Below, in pieces: positions 14,995 through 27,100 of a stretch of DNA of 64,000 nt (the first letter of the stretch is position 1; each line of letters begins with the position of its first letter). The DNA is from Dirofilaria immitis (lineage: Eukaryota > Nematoda > Chromadorea > Rhabditida > Onchocercidae). The position numbers were made by a program, and so were the translations under genes. A model generated the notes under the pieces. That model was not told the DNA's origin, did no database searches, and worked only from the letters and a program-made list of their open reading frames with translations. The stretch lies in contig JAKNDB010000067.1 in NCBI GenBank assembly GCA_024305405.1, positions 1,010,001-1,074,000 on the forward strand. The letters are read 5' to 3'.

Positions 14995-17391
14995 CTATTA
15001 ATTATATTATTATTATTATTACTTTTATTATTATTATTATTAGATTAATAGTCACTTAATGGAGGAATAATAATAATAATGATAATAATAATAATAACTG
15101 TTATTATTATTATTATTATTATTACGACTTAATGGAGAAAAAGTTTAACTATATAATAGATTAGTAATTATAAGAAATTTTTATCTTTTGTTTATTATTT
15201 CATCAAAAGTTTATTTATTTGATATTTATGCAAAAATTTATAGGCAAAATGTAATGTATGCAAAATGTTTCCAATTATTGGATTACGTTATCGTTGTTTA
15301 CAATGTTTCAATGTTGATGTTTGTCAGAATTGTTTCTTTAGTCAAAGGCTTGCTAAAAATCATAAATTATCACATCCAATACAGGAATATTGTTTACCGG
15401 TAAGTTTGATATTATTTTAATTAATTTCTAAATTAATTTATAATTAACCCAATCAATAATTTCATCTATCCTGATATTTATTTTATTCATCTTTCTTCCC
15501 ACCTGATTTTTTTCTTGTATGAAGAAGAATGATTTAAAAATTTTAAAACTAAAACATAATTTTAGACAACATCAGGTGAAGATATGCGTGATTTTGGTCT
15601 AATAGTACGAAATAAATTACGATCAAAAAGTAAAACACGAATTGGTTATCTACCGGTACAAACGGTAGATGAGGGACCTCCGTTGGAAACCAATAATGTT
15701 GCACCACTTAATCCATTTACTGAACCGATCCATAATCGAATGCAACTTTGTGCTCGAAGGTTATTATAATTTAATTTAATAATTTATGCTAATTTAGGCT
15801 CAATTTAATTCATCGTATTGAATTGTAAATCTTTTCGATCTTTTTTTTTTTCTAAAAAGTTTTCAAAATTCAAAAAACCAATCATTTTTCGATACTGATA
15901 ATATATCATTTTTCAGTTAAAAATATGCTTAGCAACTAATCGTTTTTTTATTTTAATGAGAATTAAAATTTTTGATTATAAGCCATAATAATTTCAGATT
16001 ATGGAGAGCACGAGGTGAAAATGATTCACCGATTCCTCCTTCAAATGATCCGGGAGAAGAAATGATAATGAATATGGCAGAGTTGAAATCACCTTTACAA
16101 CTTTTATCTCAAGTTGAACAAATGCACAAGGAAGAGTTGGATCAAGTGTTGCACAAGTTGCAACATGAAAATAGGTAAATTAGAAATAGGATTTTTCCTG
16201 AAACAATTTCTTCCGAATTTCCCAAATAACTTTATCAATTTTCAATGAAAAGTATTACGCTAACAAAAATTACTTGATGAATATATGTAAATTTAGAGAA
16301 TTGAAAAAGAAATTGAAAGACGAAAGAAACATGGTAATGCTATGGGTTCAACGCCAAACTTAACACGAGGCAGCAGTACAGCAATGTCACGAAGTGTTAC
16401 TGATAATATGGGAACTGGACGATCTGTTCCTTCTCTTTCTAATTCTGGTGATGATCAACTATTACGAGAGGTTAGTTTTAAAATAATGATTAAATTTGCA
16501 AAAATAATTTAGAAATATTCTTATAGTTAAAATAGTTATGGAATATAAAAAGATTAAAAGAGAGTTAACATATTTCTAATTGTAGATTTTATAGCAATAT
16601 TTTTCTAATAAATGCTTATTCTACCATTCATTTTCCTTTTTTTTTTTTCTAAATAAATTTTCTTATTTTCTGAATCGCTAATTATCATATATTTTTAGGC
16701 ATATTTATTGCGACAACATAAAGAACGATTGGAGCATCGAAGTCGAATACTGGAAGAACAGAATCGTCAACTTGAAACACAACTTGCAAGGTTACGAACA
16801 GTTATTGCTCAAGTAAGTCATTTATTCATTTTTTATGATATATGATAGTTAAGAAGTGTTTACTCTCAAAATAAGTTCATAAATTGTGATTTCATTCAAA
16901 TAAACTTAGGATTATAGCAATTATAATATTTATTTTTTAAAATATCATAAGATGTGATTTCGAATAACTGCAATATTCAATTTTGAAATATCATAAAATG
17001 AGAGATAATTTAATTTAACTTATCACAAAATTATGATAAATTCAATCAAATATTTAACGCTATTCTCTTATTCCTATCATTTATTCAATTAAGAATTGAA
17101 TAATAATAGTAGAATTTTGTTGATAAATTTTCTTCATAAATATAATTGTAGCAACAAAATGTTGGAAGTGAAAGTAAGGAAAGTGGCTCAGAAGAGCATG
17201 AATTGAGTGTAACTTCGGCCGAAGAAGATGAAGGAATCGAATACGATACTGGGCCAAATCGAATGAATTCTCTTATTGCTTCAGTTGATCAATTAGGTCG
17301 AGCGATGCAATCATTTGTCGTTTCGGTGGTCAATGATGAAGATGAAACAAATGAGGATGAAGATGAATTGACTATTACTGGAATTCATTGA
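1007..17391 (+). CDS. dys-1: Dystrophin, C-terminal ~1,617 residues (5' end outside window)
   Basis: Large cytoskeletal linker that joins actin to the membrane dystroglycan/sarcoglycan complex. Exons read from GT/AG sites and phase: 1007-1137, 1532-1739, 2186-2366, 2872-2956, 3731-3880, 4361-4485, 4893-5049, 5882-5984, 6215-6501, 6857-7086, 7263-7487, 7856-8045, 8381-8553, 8928-9084, 9483-9618, 10117-10513, 12140-12298, 12399-12535, 12711-12915, 13547-13632, 13875-13951, 14270-14469, 15244-15399, 15566-15759, 15998-16174, 16299-16470, 16699-16812, 17152-17391. The first 16 encode helical spectrin-type repeats. Then come a WW domain (ends TQWDHP), the EF-hand region ([15 protein letters not shown] is diagnostic), a ZZ zinc finger, the GYLPVQTV motif, a coiled coil and an acidic tail. 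Phases agree throughout if one base is restored in each of two A runs, at 2292-2297 and 14396-14400. I take these as assembly errors, because conserved sequence continues on both sides. No start codon is present in the window. Family assignment is near certain. Confidence 0.95.
2837..2863. repeat. (AT)n microsatellite in dystrophin intron
   Basis: Uninterrupted AT dinucleotides lie just upstream of the exon starting at 2872. The run sits where a pyrimidine tract would be expected before the acceptor. Confidence 0.9.
3255..3655 (+). mobile_element. Dispersed repeat, copy 1 (dystrophin intron)
   Basis: About 400 bases inside the intron before the exon at 3731 align collinearly, with divergence, to 53485-53945. 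Shared blocks in order: CTTTATTACG, GGAGGATCG followed by TGTTACAGTT versus GGTACAGTT, CCTTTGTTAG, and AGCTTACAT...ACATTATA. The shared order over hundreds of bases at two unrelated sites indicates an interspersed element. I see no ORF, no terminal inverted repeat and no clear target-site duplication. The complementary strand carries AATAAA near one end, so a solo LTR or a non-autonomous element are both possible. Class undetermined. Confidence 0.65.
9318..9344. repeat. (TA)n microsatellite
   Basis: About 13 TA dinucleotides in the intron between the dystrophin exons ending at 9084 and starting at 9483. Confidence 0.9.
10977..11034. repeat. Direct repeat, 2 copies of 29 bp
   Basis: TAATTAATCAATGAAATAGT plus the nine following bases is duplicated with a 29-base period and one mismatch (CATCATAAA versus CGTCATAAA). 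It lies in the 1.6-kb dystrophin intron between the last spectrin-repeat exon and the WW exon. Confidence 0.9.
13711..13784. repeat. TTC/TGC trinucleotide repeat
   Basis: Imperfect CTT runs pass into five CTTCTG hexamers in the 242-base intron between exons 13547-13632 and 13875-13951. It is non-coding here. Confidence 0.9.
14738..15123. repeat. Large (ATT)n microsatellite in dystrophin intron
   Basis: Nearly 400 bases of TTA/ATT trinucleotides with rare GTT interruptions. A partly inverted stretch (AATAATAATGATAATAATAA at about 15067) could pair with the flanking ATT tract as a hairpin. The long poly-Ile and poly-Leu readings are artefacts of this repeat. It lies in the intron between the EF-hand and ZZ exons. 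Confidence 0.95.
15998..17391 (+). other. Dystrophin C-terminal coiled coil and acidic tail
   Basis: Exons 15998-16174, 16299-16470 and 16699-16812 encode the heptad-rich region that in dystrophin and dystrobrevin mediates pairing with dystrobrevin. Its second helix contains [20 protein letters not shown], the most conserved part. The last exon (17152-17391) gives a serine- and acid-rich tail ending DELTITGIH and a TGA stop. The acceptor at 16298 was chosen over the AG two bases upstream because only it keeps the frame. Confidence 0.9.
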
Positions 17392-18161
17392 ATTAACTTT
17401 TTACAACTTGCACTTTTAGGCTATAGTTTTGAAGCTTCAAAGCTTATTTGAATATATGAAAGAATGTGAATATAATAATGTATGAAATAATTTCGAGATG
17501 AATTGTTTGTTTTTATTATTTATTTCATAACCATCTAAATTTTAGGAAATTATGCAAAATCTTTTTAATCATATAAGACAATCATTTGATTGTAATTATT
17601 GTTCTATCATAAGTTGTTTCGTCATTTTTCATTGTTACGACTAATTGTGTATTGTATTTAATTATCATTGTTACAAATGGTTTATTGTATACATGATTTG
17701 GTGATGATATACTGAGATATATAAATTATCGATTAATCCTTATAGTATATACGAAACATAATGATAAATAGCAAAACTATTTTTGTTGCTAAATCATCGA
17801 ATTAGCATTCCAGGAAAAGGATAAAAGGTATTACTAATGGGATATCTTTTATATCAGTCATCTGATTGATCAAAAATCTGATTGATTTATATTGATTGTG
17901 AACAACTATTGTAATGATGATAATAAATATAGATAATAAATCATTACATCTACAACACGCTCTGTGAGAAAAGCATACATGAATTGATGGGATTATTTTA
18001 GTACATAAAGCGGCCACATAAATTTTATAGCTGGAAATATTGCATACGCTTGTTGGTAGTGATTCTTGTGGTAGAGTATTATGCATGTTGATTTAATGAG
18101 AGATTCTTATGGTAGGATATTATGTATATCGGTCTACACATGGTTGAAAAATTTGCAGAGA
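17392..18161. other. Intergenic: dystrophin 3' region and DDX27 upstream region
   Basis: 770 bases between two same-strand genes with no credible coding exon. Two imperfect copies of a 27-base block beginning GATTCTTGTGGTAG / GATTCTTATGGTAG start at 18061 and 18102. The dystrophin 3' UTR presumably lies in the first few hundred bases, but I found no canonical AATAAA close to the stop. Confidence 0.6.
18151..18158 (+). promoter_or_regulatory. Likely spliced-leader trans-splice acceptor for DDX27
   Basis: ATTTGCAG ends three bases before the ATG at 18162. A 3' splice site so close to the first start codon, with no upstream coding exon visible, is typical of nematode spliced-leader addition. 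No transcript evidence is available here. Confidence 0.45.
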
Positions 18162-21100
18162 ATGTTGTATCATCCAACCATTGCTGACGATGAAGTTATA
18201 GATGTGGTAGAATCATCAGATGACGAAATTGACGAGGTTGGTATTTTTTTCTATCAAGTTCCACTAAAGTTCTTTCATCATATGTTCATTCTTCTGAAAT
18301 ATTCTGTATTTTCTGAATATTCTTGAAGTCCATCATTATTATCATATACTCCATATGAATGTTCCACTTAGTATATTGGTTTTGATAACGGTTCCAGTTA
18401 ATTTAATCTACAGCGTTGATAATATTGATTTTGTGAAGATTTACCTTTAATTGTATCAGGGATTGTGCAATCTTCAATTATCTGAAACTTATCGGAAAAG
18501 CTCTTTTCAGTAAACTTTTTTATGATGCAAAGTTTTCTACAGTTGAAGGATTGCTTTCAGGAAAAAATTTCTTTATTATTTTGGCGTTATTTTTCAGACA
18601 CTATTCTTGTAAGTGGTATCTGAATTCTTTCATATTTTCATTCTGCTGAAAAAATAAGGGAAATCTCATCCGTTGCAGGGATTAAAAGTGAAGAAAAAAC
18701 GAAAAGACATGAGCAAAGATTTCACTGATGGATTCGTATTCGACTGCAGCGATGAAGAAGACGAAGGTTATTCATACTGATTCGAAATTTCATTATAATT
18801 TGTTTCTTCATTAAAGTAATACGTCCGTCAATGGTCTTTCAGAAAGTTAATCTTACTGTCCAGAATGATGAAGATGGTATTTCTATATTAATTATAACCA
18901 CATCTAATTTTATAACTTAATCTTTAAAGTTTCTATCAATTGACAGTTATGTACAAAGCACAGTATGTTCTCATAATAACAAACCAATTATTGAAAAGGG
19001 ACAAAGAGAAGCGCTAATAGCATCCTCGAAAATTAGGTCAAAATAAATACGAATTTATCAGAGCTTTGAAATCCTACCCACTCATTCAATGAGATAAATT
19101 TCTGTAAGAAATCATTTTGATTTGTTTCGAATGATTCGTTTTTTTAGTTTATAACAACGAATGTTTAACCACAAGAAGTAATGACAAATATCATAAAAAG
19201 TGATTTCGTTATCTGTTATCGGATTTGACGATTTTAGCTGCTTCAAACTCACAAATCAATACTTTACAATTTTATAGAAGTTGATATACCGAAAGGCTTG
19301 CAACCATATGTGAAAAAAGGCACCATCAGCACGTTAGAAGAAAAAATTGAACGAGAACGCGCCAAACTTTTTAGCTCCGAATCATTCGAGAAAATTCCCG
19401 AACTCGTGCAAGAAATGGAGGACATTTCCGGTACTTTCATTTTTTTAAATTTTTTTGTGAAAAGTTTCCAGCGAACATTGTTTCCATTACCCTGAAGTGA
19501 ATTGTGTGATCCATAATTATAATGGATATTCTGAGGTAAGTTCTCCTAGTAAAATGATTTGTGAAATTTGATCATCAAAAATCCAAAAAAGACTTCCTTT
19601 AACTTCTTTTTAAATTTTTTATTTTAATCTCTGTGAGCGTAATTTTCAGATAATGTTCGTGAAAAGCAGCCGAAAAAAGAAAATGTTATGGGATACAAAA
19701 ATTTTTCGACGACGCCACTAGTAGTAGTGCAATGAACGCAGAAACGGCTATTAGTTTCGATCAAATGAATCTCTCCAGGTCACTTTTGAAAGTAAGTGAT
19801 ATATTGAAAAATTCAGTTGAATTCGAATATTTCATTTTTCCATTTAGTTTTTTTGAGATTAGAATTTCTTATATCTTTTAAAATATAAATTTCTGACTTC
19901 TGTGTTCAAATCTTCGCCGTCATATATTTTAGCGTAACATTTGGATATTTTCGTCTATTTTAGGCCATAACAGCATGTGGTTTTACTGAACCTACTCGAA
20001 TACAAAGTACATGCATTCCCCTTGCACTTGCTGGGCGTGATCTGTGTGCATGTTCTGCAACAGGGACCGGTAAAACAGTTGCTTTCATGCTACCTGTTTT
20101 GGAACGTTTATTATATCGGCCGCAACAAAAAGCGACGACTCGAGTGATTGTATTGGCACCAACAAGAGAATTAGCAATACAGGTTTGATTGTTTTGATGT
20201 ATAAAACAAATATTTTATTAAGACATTTAACGAGTTATTGTATCACCCAATGTTCGCTGAGTTAAAGTAATATCGGCGAGAATAGGAAGATTTACTGCAT
20301 GTTCGCACAAAGCATGGAGATTTTTCGTTTTACATGATGTTTCTGAGATGTGATGGAGGCATAATACGAGTGTATCACTGAAATATTAGAATCAAATCTT
20401 TGGATAATTGCTTTGTTTTCAAATATTGATATAGTATTATTTTAAATTTAGTTACTTGCAGATATTTCAAGTCAGTCGACGGCTATCAAAGTTCATGCAT
20501 ATCGCTATATGTTTATGTGCAGGTTTGTGCTTTTTGCAATGCTATGTTAGTTCATTAGCTGTTTTTGAGCAAAAAATCTTTGTCAAAATCATAAATATTG
20601 CATATTATATAGTAGGAACCAGTAAGTAACTGATTCGAGAAACTCTTGAATGAAACTTCTTTGGTCATAGTAAAAAGTCCTAATTAATGCTTCGTTTTAA
20701 ATTCATGAAGGATTCAATGTAACTTCCCTTATTAAAATTCAAGGTTAAACCGCTTTCTTAAGTAGATATGTAAAGCTTTTTTTTGCACGAAAATCATAAA
20801 AATCAGAATCATAGATCATTTTAGAAAATTTGAAGAAACTATACCAGACAAATCGATGGTAATAGAGAGCGTACATGAGCATTTGAATGTTTAGCGACTA
20901 GAATGACATAAAAGAGAGCTACAATAGAGAGTAGTGCACTAGTATAAAACGCGTAGGTATAGTGCCATGATTGCACTATATGTGATGTATAAATTGGAAC
21001 TATGAAATGTATTATCCATTGAGCAGCCGATGCTAGTCCTGTCGCCTTACCCAAATCGGTAGTATCTACGGCACTGCAATCATATATTGATGAAAGGAAA

Positions 21101-24100
21101 AAATGCAAGCTGTAAGGTTATTTTGAATATGGTTTTTGTTAAAATCATAAACTATGTGTAAAAGTAATAACGTATGTTATATCTAACTGAAAGCTATTGA
21201 CTTACTATCAACATTATGATTATTTAAACTTGCCTTATTCTCTTTTTGTATTCGTAGAAAAATGGAACTATGGAAGACGCATGTACTATGAAATTCCTTT
21301 TAATTATTACTGTACGATCCATTATGATTTTTTGACTTACAATAAATCGCTTTTTTTTCTTGTTTGCAGTTAAGTCAGTAATTTTTTTCTATCATTGATT
21401 CATTAGTTATTTGATACTCTCTTTGATTTTAACTAATTTTGACATTGGCGGTTTCGTGTTTTGATTTTAAAATTAAATTCTCTACCTTGTGATTTGCGTA
21501 TAACTTTCAGCATACGCAACAGCGTAGCATGCTGTTTGAAGGGCTACAACGATAAGTAGCTGATTGAAACTTGTGGTAAAATTAACTAGTAAATAAGCAC
21601 AAGAAAGGCCAATCAATGAAATAATTAGCACAGTCCGTGGGTAGAGACGTCGTTGTAGGTATGGGAGTAGGAGGAACTGTATCAGTAGTAATGATACTCC
21701 CATTACGATAAGCACTTTAGCCGAATCATTGGGGCCCTGAAATCTTTAAGAATCAAACTCTTTTGCCTTATTAATTAGAAGCTAGAATGATTTAACATTG
21801 ATAAAATTGATATATTTCGAGACTAACTATCGGATTTTATCCTGAATTAATTTAATATGTAAATCTTCTATTACAAATTTGCTTTTAACTTCCTTTGTCA
21901 TTCCTGAATTATTTCTCTCTGTTTGATGTATTACAGCGGACAAAAGTAGTTCTTTTTTCCTACCACGGCCATTGTTTTGGTGATGACTTGGCCGATAAAT
22001 TTTATCTTTATTATCAGTGAATTATTTAATAATATTTTCTTTTCATTACATTGTGAATGAGGTCTACAGTTATTTATACGTAAATAAGATTTTAAGTGAG
22101 CTGTCATAAAATTAAAATTAAAATAACCTGCATGAATGAGCGCAAAGAAAATTTCTGGATATTAGTTCGTAGCAAATATAGGCAGCAATAAGTAGTCCTC
22201 TCAATAAAATACCTTCTCGAAGAGCAGCATTATGCTTTATCATCGGCAGATAGTCCTAAACATGGCAGAATTTAAAATACTGTTAATTAGTATTTACTAT
22301 TTAATGGCACATTTCGGATTTTCATTAAGAGAAAACAGTCGAAAATAAAGATTCCAATCATTTTTATTTCATAGAGTTTAAATCATTTAAAGATGTTTTA
22401 AACAGAGTATTTTTGCGAACTTTCACTCTCTTCTTTAATTCATGATTATTATGCTCCTTGAATATGAAGATTTTAGAAAAAATGAGTGCATGTAATGTTT
22501 TTCTCAAACTGATTACATATTCATGGAATCTTATAATTCAAATTTGTTTTTTATTACTCTTTCTTAATATCACAATCGTTACCTGTGGACGTAATCGAGC
22601 AGTAGCAAGTTTGGGTACACTGTGTGTTTGTGGCAAAATATAGTAGATGAATGGAGTTAACGTCACGATTAAAGCGATACCACAAATGAATTGTGATGTA
22701 CGAAGACTAGTTTTAATCGCTAATTGTGATGCAAACATCGGACCCAACAACATTGCCAAAGCCTAGTAGATGCAGATACATTTCTGATGCTGAGAGGAAA
22801 TTTATGAAAGGCATAGGAATTCCATGTTGAGTCATATCGTAAGTATAAACATTTCAGACTATCTTTACGTCACTTTTGTGATTGATTTAAATTTTCGACA
22901 TTAAATACATCAGCAAGCTTTATCCAGAAAATATTTTTGAAGTTTTTAGGTAAGAAAAAGAGTTCCTTGAGTTGATTACCTGTGGTACAGTAAGCCTCAT
23001 TAAAGCACTGGTTCTTTCACGTTCCGTTGTAATAGTTGCTAGATACATTTCAACAGTTGCATCCAATTGATAACCCAATCGTAACGTCTTAATAAAAACA
23101 TTTGATTTTAATTTAAGTTAACCTTATTCTCGTAATTTAATCTGTAACTAATATATGATGTATACATTTTGCATAATATGTATCAAATTTTTATGATAAC
23201 TTTTCCACTAAATGTCTCTCTATATTGATGCTCGGATTATCATTCTTTGCCAAATAGCATTTGGATAAGACAGTTAAAATAGGGCGAAATATAAATGCCA
23301 ATCAAATCAGAATAAATGTGCTTATGCTTTTAAAATCACCTGCAAAAAAAAGAATGAGTACCAGCATTTGGCAAAGGACAGTGCTGAATAGTAAATAGAT
23401 ATAATGATCGATGAAAATAGAAACATCGTTTTCGGACCAGTTGTATCGGCAATCTAAACAACTTCTTTTTGCATCAACTACTTTCTTTAATTGTTTAGTA
23501 CAATTCGTCAAAAAAGCTATATACCTGTCCAACTATAAGAGCACCGACAGCATTACAAAAACTCCCAAATGATTGGATATAGCCAATGTCCACTATTGTC
23601 ATCACCTGAAACGTTTTTCCACATTAACGATTATAAAATTTTTTTATCTTTCTCCAACTCAAAAACTTTTTCTTTTACCTAATCAAAGAAAAGAGTGAAA
23701 CTACAATTACAACAAATTCTAGTAAAAAATATAAGTTTTATATTGCGGGTATATTTGATCCCTAGGTTCTTGCGTATGTTTTCAGAATCCAAAAATTTTT
23801 ACATAAATAATTAATTTATGTTTGATTAAGAGATATTAAATTTTTCATTATTTTTATTAATCATTTCGTACTTTTGCGAGGGTCACTTGGAAAATGATTT
23901 TTGATCAATAGTAAATTTTCTGCAAATTGCTTAAACATCAAGTAGTAGTTTGCTTCTATCTATATAACCGAACGGCTTATAAAATAACGGTCAATCACTT
24001 TATTCCCACCACAGAGTTTAGGCAGTATTAAGGAATAGAACTTAGATATATTCTCCAAATTGCTATTTAAAAAAGTTAGCACGTCTGATTGTTTATTGAA

Positions 24101-27100
24101 ATTAATACATGTGTGAAGCCGTTTATCTATAATAAGGGGATTCTCTCACTTAATGGTCAAACTAAACTATATTTATTTAGTACTTTTGAGATGATCCTAG
24201 TGAATAGGAAAGTCATTTTGTGTCGGTCTGAACGAAAGGAAATTAAATCAGATTTAATAGTTATATGTATAATTGAACCAGTCACTAATTTTACTATTAT
24301 TTCATATCATGTTGAATGAATAGATAGATCATTCCTTTCACTATCTTTTAGAAGTTAATTATTATATGATAATCTTATCGACAATTTCTTGCAAAATAAT
24401 CACCGATTCAATCTTTCTCTTTTCTATTTGATAATTAAATATTAGATTAATTTAAATATATGTCAAAATAATTATATCTTATCAAGATTGTGTTAATTTT
24501 TATATTAAAATTAAAAAATAATATTGCGCAATTATCAAACTAACATGAATAGTATCCCATTGTAAGAATGAAAGTAATGTTGTTGTCCATTGAGTACCAG
24601 TATTCCATAATCCATAGATAATACAGAGAGATAGCAAAATTCGTTGATTTCTTATCATTACAACTGTCATCGATGAATTTTTTTTTTATGAGATCAAATG
24701 CAAAATTTCTCCTTTCCGTTGAGTAAATTTTATTTTATGAAGACGAGAATAAATACATACATACACACTTATATATATATATTAAAAGGGAGGGGAATGA
24801 GCTGATGCAGAGATGGGATGGACGATTGTTCGGTAAAATTGTATAGATGATGATGTTTTCGATATTTTCACTGAGTAAAAAAGGAATCGAAGATTGGATT
24901 GGATTTGAGTAAAGAGGCTGGTAGCAAATGGACTATCTCCTGGCCTTCTACTATTGCCTCTATATATCACGGAGTGATATGATATATTGCTGAAGTGGGA
25001 AGAGTACGAGTAAGAGAGTGGTGCTGATTGTGCTTAAAAATGAAATTTTGTTAAGTAACAGGTACGGACAAATAAGTATTGAAGAGCATTATTGGCAAAG
25101 AATTGAAGAAAGAGTTTGAGATGAAGCAGAAACAGGAGTTGAGAAAAGAATTTTATCAAAGAAATGATGAGAAATGCAGGTCAATCGCGAGGAGTAGTTT
25201 GAAACAGGTTTTCATTCGAAACGGTGAGAGTCGAGAGGAAGAATTGTGGGTGTTCAATTAATTCCCAATAACAATCGAAAAAGAATCGAAGCTTTTTCTG
25301 GCAAGTTAGGAGGAAGATTATTTTTTAAGGACTGGTAAAAAAATCTAAGACATATCGGAGCCCAACAAATTACAGATTCTTTGAAGCTTTCAATGAAAGT
25401 TTGCGAAATCATATGAAATTCAGTCATCTCTTCAGACTATTTAGCATATTTTAATCCTTCGGATTTTTTTTATCTCTTTTATCTGAAATTTTTGGCTGCA
25501 GCGATTCTGCAGTTACTTATAACAAATGATAATAATTCATATCCTTCCTTGCTATATATACGTATATATACGAAAGATTAATTATTTCAATATTTAAATA
25601 TTATAAATTTTACTTACTGTTGTTATTATATTTAATCAGGTGATATTGGATCTTTCTTAATTTTAATCAGCTGATAAATTGTAATCTTATTAAATAAATA
25701 TCCTCCATTTCTTTTAGTCAGGAACTTTGCTAAGCAAGAATGTTTTGTTGTAATTTATTATCATTGTCACTTCATCCATTGAAACTATGGCGTCATTTCT
25801 TCTGTTCAAAAAACATCTCGGTCTATTTCTATTTATTTTATAGTTAGGAAGCGAATCTTATTTTATCAATTATTAATTTAAATCTCAATGATTATCATCA
25901 GTATTCGAAATTCTTCTGATTTGATCCTACGACTCATTTCACATTCTAGCGCCCTTTAAAATATTTTTTGCTTACTGGGCCAAATTTTTTTAATGAGTGC
26001 ATATACGAAGGATTCCTCATTAGAAAATGATTTCGACCTATGTTTTTGGTGATTAGTTGCCAACGAAAATTGAAACTGCAACATATCTTCGTTTTACTTG
26101 TCAGTGTTTTTTTGAGAATTTTTGGAAGTTATCATTTAATATCATTTTTCTTCAAATAATTTGAAGAAAATAAAACGAACAATATAAATGCATGCCATTA
26201 CATAAACAAACAAATTTGACACATAAAGAATGTCATTCGCAGTAATGTAAGCGTTTTATAATCATTATGGATGACAGCGTCATATATTTTATAATCATTT
26301 AATAATACTCGTTTATTATTCAGGTTTTGTATTTTATACTTTTCAAAAAAATAAGTAGTATTATAAGTTGAGTTGCATTATGAATGTTGAAAAGAATAAT
26401 GAATGGTTTCATTAGATTTGTTATGAATGAACAAAAATCATACATTCAAAGATCTACTTCCACTCAGCTAAATGAATCACAAACAATAGCAGTAATTCTT
26501 GATCTTGAGAATGATACCAGTTATTCTCAGTAATATAAGTGATGAAAATACTACTTTAAATGACATAAGATATTAACATGAAATGTTAATATTTTAACTT
26601 GCGCGATTGAAAAAAGTCCAAATATACTTTATGAATTTTTGGATAAGAAGATATCAAACACATGAATTATTGGAATTGTTGCCGAAAAATAGTAGAATGA
26701 AAATATAGTCGGATCTTTTACTACTGAGATAATTAGATACTATGAAGACGTTACGTTATGATATCTATTGACTTGATTTTTTAGTTAGTCTTATCACTAC
26801 TGTCGGGGATCGAAGAATTTTTATTGTTTTTAGGTACCGATCATTAAAAATCAATTGCATTACGTTGATTGGCAGCATAAAAATATGTCATAAATTTGGC
26901 TAGTATTGTTTTTGATCTAGCTAAGATACTGAATTGATTTATTATAACCTGTTCAATAATTAACGAAATCTATTATATGTCTGAAAAAAGTTATTTGTTC
27001 AATTAAATAATATGTTATAGCGATCAAACTTGATGTAGTTGAATGCCATATGCATTCTGATAGAAAATCTGAATTTTTTAAAACTTGCAGAGAAACGAGC

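Larger units (their letters stand above)
12140..15399 (+). other. Dystrophin WW / EF-hand / ZZ module (dystroglycan-binding region)
   Basis: These seven exons encode the cysteine-rich core that in dystrophins holds the dystroglycan tail. 12140-12298 and 12399-12535 carry the WW domain, with two tryptophans framing PYYINHET. 12711-14469 carry the EF-hand-like region. 15244-15399 carry the ZZ finger, beginning [11 protein letters not shown], with CxxC pairs followed by the paired histidines of NHKLSH. All zinc-ligand positions expected for ZZ are present. The single-base gap at 14396-14400 lies at the end of the EF-hand region; with one A restored the reading continues as [13 protein letters not shown]. 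Confidence 0.93.

Noticed and set aside
14738..15001. Long ORFs of poly-isoleucine and poly-leucine
   Set aside because: Products of the ATT microsatellite in an intron; no coding signal outside the repeat.
25079..25261. Lysine/glutamate-rich ORF in the helicase intron
   Set aside because: Purine-rich low complexity, no splice partners, no family resemblance.
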